A DNA stretch of 64,000 nt from SMWN01 sp965221455 (GTDB lineage: Bacteria; Pseudomonadota; Gammaproteobacteria; Eutrophobiales; Eutrophobiaceae). The stretch spans positions 496,001 through 560,000 of the forward strand of contig OZ244890.1 of NCBI GenBank assembly GCA_965221455.1, written 5' to 3'. This document shows positions 63,019 through 64,000 of the stretch, one piece after another; position 1 is the stretch's first letter; each line of letters begins with the position of its first letter. A model generated the notes under the pieces. That model was not told the origin of the DNA. It was given only the letters and a program-made list of their open reading frames with translations, and searched no databases. Position numbers and translations under genes: made by a program.

Positions 63019-64000
63019 TTACTCCTTATCAATGAGCGATCCCAAAAACTTCGCAAAAGGCGCGATTGATCCTTGCACGCTCGCACTTTCCAGTGTTTGC
63101 ATGTATTCCGCTCTGCGCTCAACGGGAACCACTGTCCACGGATAGCCGCCAGAGGCGAGCATGACGTTCATCAAAAAGCGACCCATCCTGCCATTACCAT
63201 CCATGTAAGGGTGGATGTAAACAAAAATCCAATGCCCGAGCACAGTGCGTACAGCGGGGTGATCTTCCTCGCGGAGGTGATCGAAAAACGCCTGCATGCA
63301 ATCCAGGATCGCTGCTCTTTGCAGAGGCACGTGCCTTGAATTTCGGATGTACACCTGATTGTTGCGATAGCCTGCAAGATCCGCCGGTGCCAGGATGCCG
63401 ACCTCAACACCGGGGGCGAAGAGTTGGCGGTACCAATCACGATGTTCTTGCTCGGCAACGTTACCGGCATTTTCATTTTTGAGAACACGCGCAATACTGT
63501 TTTTAACTTCCATGAATGCCAGCCAGTAACCACGTGCCGCCATGGCATCGCGTTTTTGTTCATCGGCTTCAATCTGATCTGGATCCCACTTTCCACTTCT
63601 CACACGTTCAATGAGTTGTTCGTTTACACGGTAGCCTTCAATAGAAAGTGAGTGGTATGCATCCTTCACATATTTCTCATTGACCTGTTTGAGATAGATA
63701 TCAATGTCATTCGGGATCCCCGGCGGCGGCGGGAAGGAAGAAATGATGTCTTCACGCATGCTCTGCCAGTTTGTATGTATGCGATTGACATAGGGCGATT
63801 GCTCGTGCTCTGGTAGTGTAATTGTGTGCTTGTCTGTAAACGGATCAGTTGCGTTTACGGTGTAACCGGCAGCACGCATTGATTTGAGGATTTCATCAGC
63901 GATGCTGTCTCGACCGATACTGCGAAGCGCCCCTGCAAGGCGGCCTGCAATCATGCTGTGACCACCTTGAAGAAGAATTGCAAGAAGTTCGGAGGAATCA
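63019..64000 (-). CDS. Fic-domain protein (start beyond window edge)
   Basis: The frame is open to the right edge: LLAILLQGGHS precedes MIAGRLAGALRSIGRDSIAD, and this wording is the usual Fic-protein N-terminus, so the true start probably lies outside. The Fic core motif is HPYMDGNGRMGRFLMN. An N-terminal autoinhibitory S-x3-E-G sequence (SLSIEGYRV) fits the class II pattern, where the glutamate blocks ATP. Such enzymes AMPylate proteins. The C-terminal end is complete (FLGSLIDKE). It converges on the RloC-like gene. Confidence 0.9.
   Translation of the reverse strand, partial: DSSELLAILLQGGHSMIAGRLAGALRSIGRDSIADEILKSMRAAGYTVNATDPFTDKHTITLPEHEQSPYVNRIHTNWQSMREDIISSFPPPPGIPNDIDIYLKQVNEKYVKDAYHSLSIEGYRVNEQLIERVRSGKWDPDQIEADEQKRDAMAARGYWLAFMEVKNSIARVLKNENAGNVAEQEHRDWYRQLFAPGVEVGILAPADLAGYRNNQVYIRNSRHVPLQRAAILDCMQAFFDHLREEDHPAVRTVLGHWIFVYIHPYMDGNGRMGRFLMNVMLASGGYPWTVVPVERRAEYMQTLESASVQGSIAPFAKFLGSLIDKE

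Overview
The window is a piece of a gammaproteobacterial chromosome. The housekeeping gene orders aroQ-accB-accC, cutA-dsbD-tlpA, groES-groEL, ygfB-pepP-ubiH-ubiI beside zapB-like/zapA/6S RNA, and pstC-pstA-pstB-phoU all point that way. A tkt-gap-pgk-pyk-fba cluster downstream of a beta-carbonic anhydrase resembles the Calvin-cycle clusters of sulfur-oxidising and other autotrophic Gammaproteobacteria. No RuBisCO or phosphoribulokinase is in view, so autotrophy is only an inference. I saw no rRNA, tRNA or CRISPR array.

Layout. 1-7.5 kb: fatty-acid biotin carrier and carboxylase, shikimate enzyme, thiol-disulfide export genes (tlpA-like, dsbD), cutA, fxsA, then groESL behind a consensus promoter with a perfect CIRCE operator. 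7.5-9.1 kb: a decayed EVE-domain gene, 6S RNA (ssrS) with its terminator, zapA and a ZapB-like coiled-coil gene, all on the minus strand. 9.3-17.9 kb: ygfB, pepP, two ubiquinone hydroxylases, glnS, a wrecked speD, purC and carbonic anhydrase. 18.1-25.5 kb: lower glycolysis/Calvin genes on the minus strand. 25.7-28.6 kb: a small defence-like cassette (DUF4258 toxin with MqsA-like antitoxin, NERD-nuclease/UvrD-type helicase).

28.7-49.3 kb is an accessory region rich in repeats. It holds two giant secreted proteins built of Calx-beta-like repeats (one broken by a 1-nt frameshift) and a secreted trypsin-like protease. All three end in the same duplicated calcium-loop (dockerin-like) module. Between them lie IS3-family elements and remnants, two arrays of the same dispersed repeat in opposite orientation, a 386-bp triplicate carrying a GIY-YIG nuclease stub, a 7x heptamer repeat upstream of one giant gene, and a probable pstS 3' stub. 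49.5-55.1 kb: the pst-phoU operon, without pstS.

55.06-60.3 kb is a tandem triplication. Each unit carries a Sel1-repeat secreted protein (11, 17 and 3 repeats), an IS3 OrfA stub and, at each junction, the 3' end of phoU, which marks where the duplication began. 60.3-64 kb is a second defence-like stretch: a broken type I restriction hsdR tail, translationally coupled to an RloC/PrrC-type anticodon nuclease, and a Fic-domain protein cut by the window edge.

The most promising unexplained items are the three secreted proteins sharing one C-terminal module, the amplifying Sel1-repeat locus, and the RloC-like nuclease left beside a restriction remnant.
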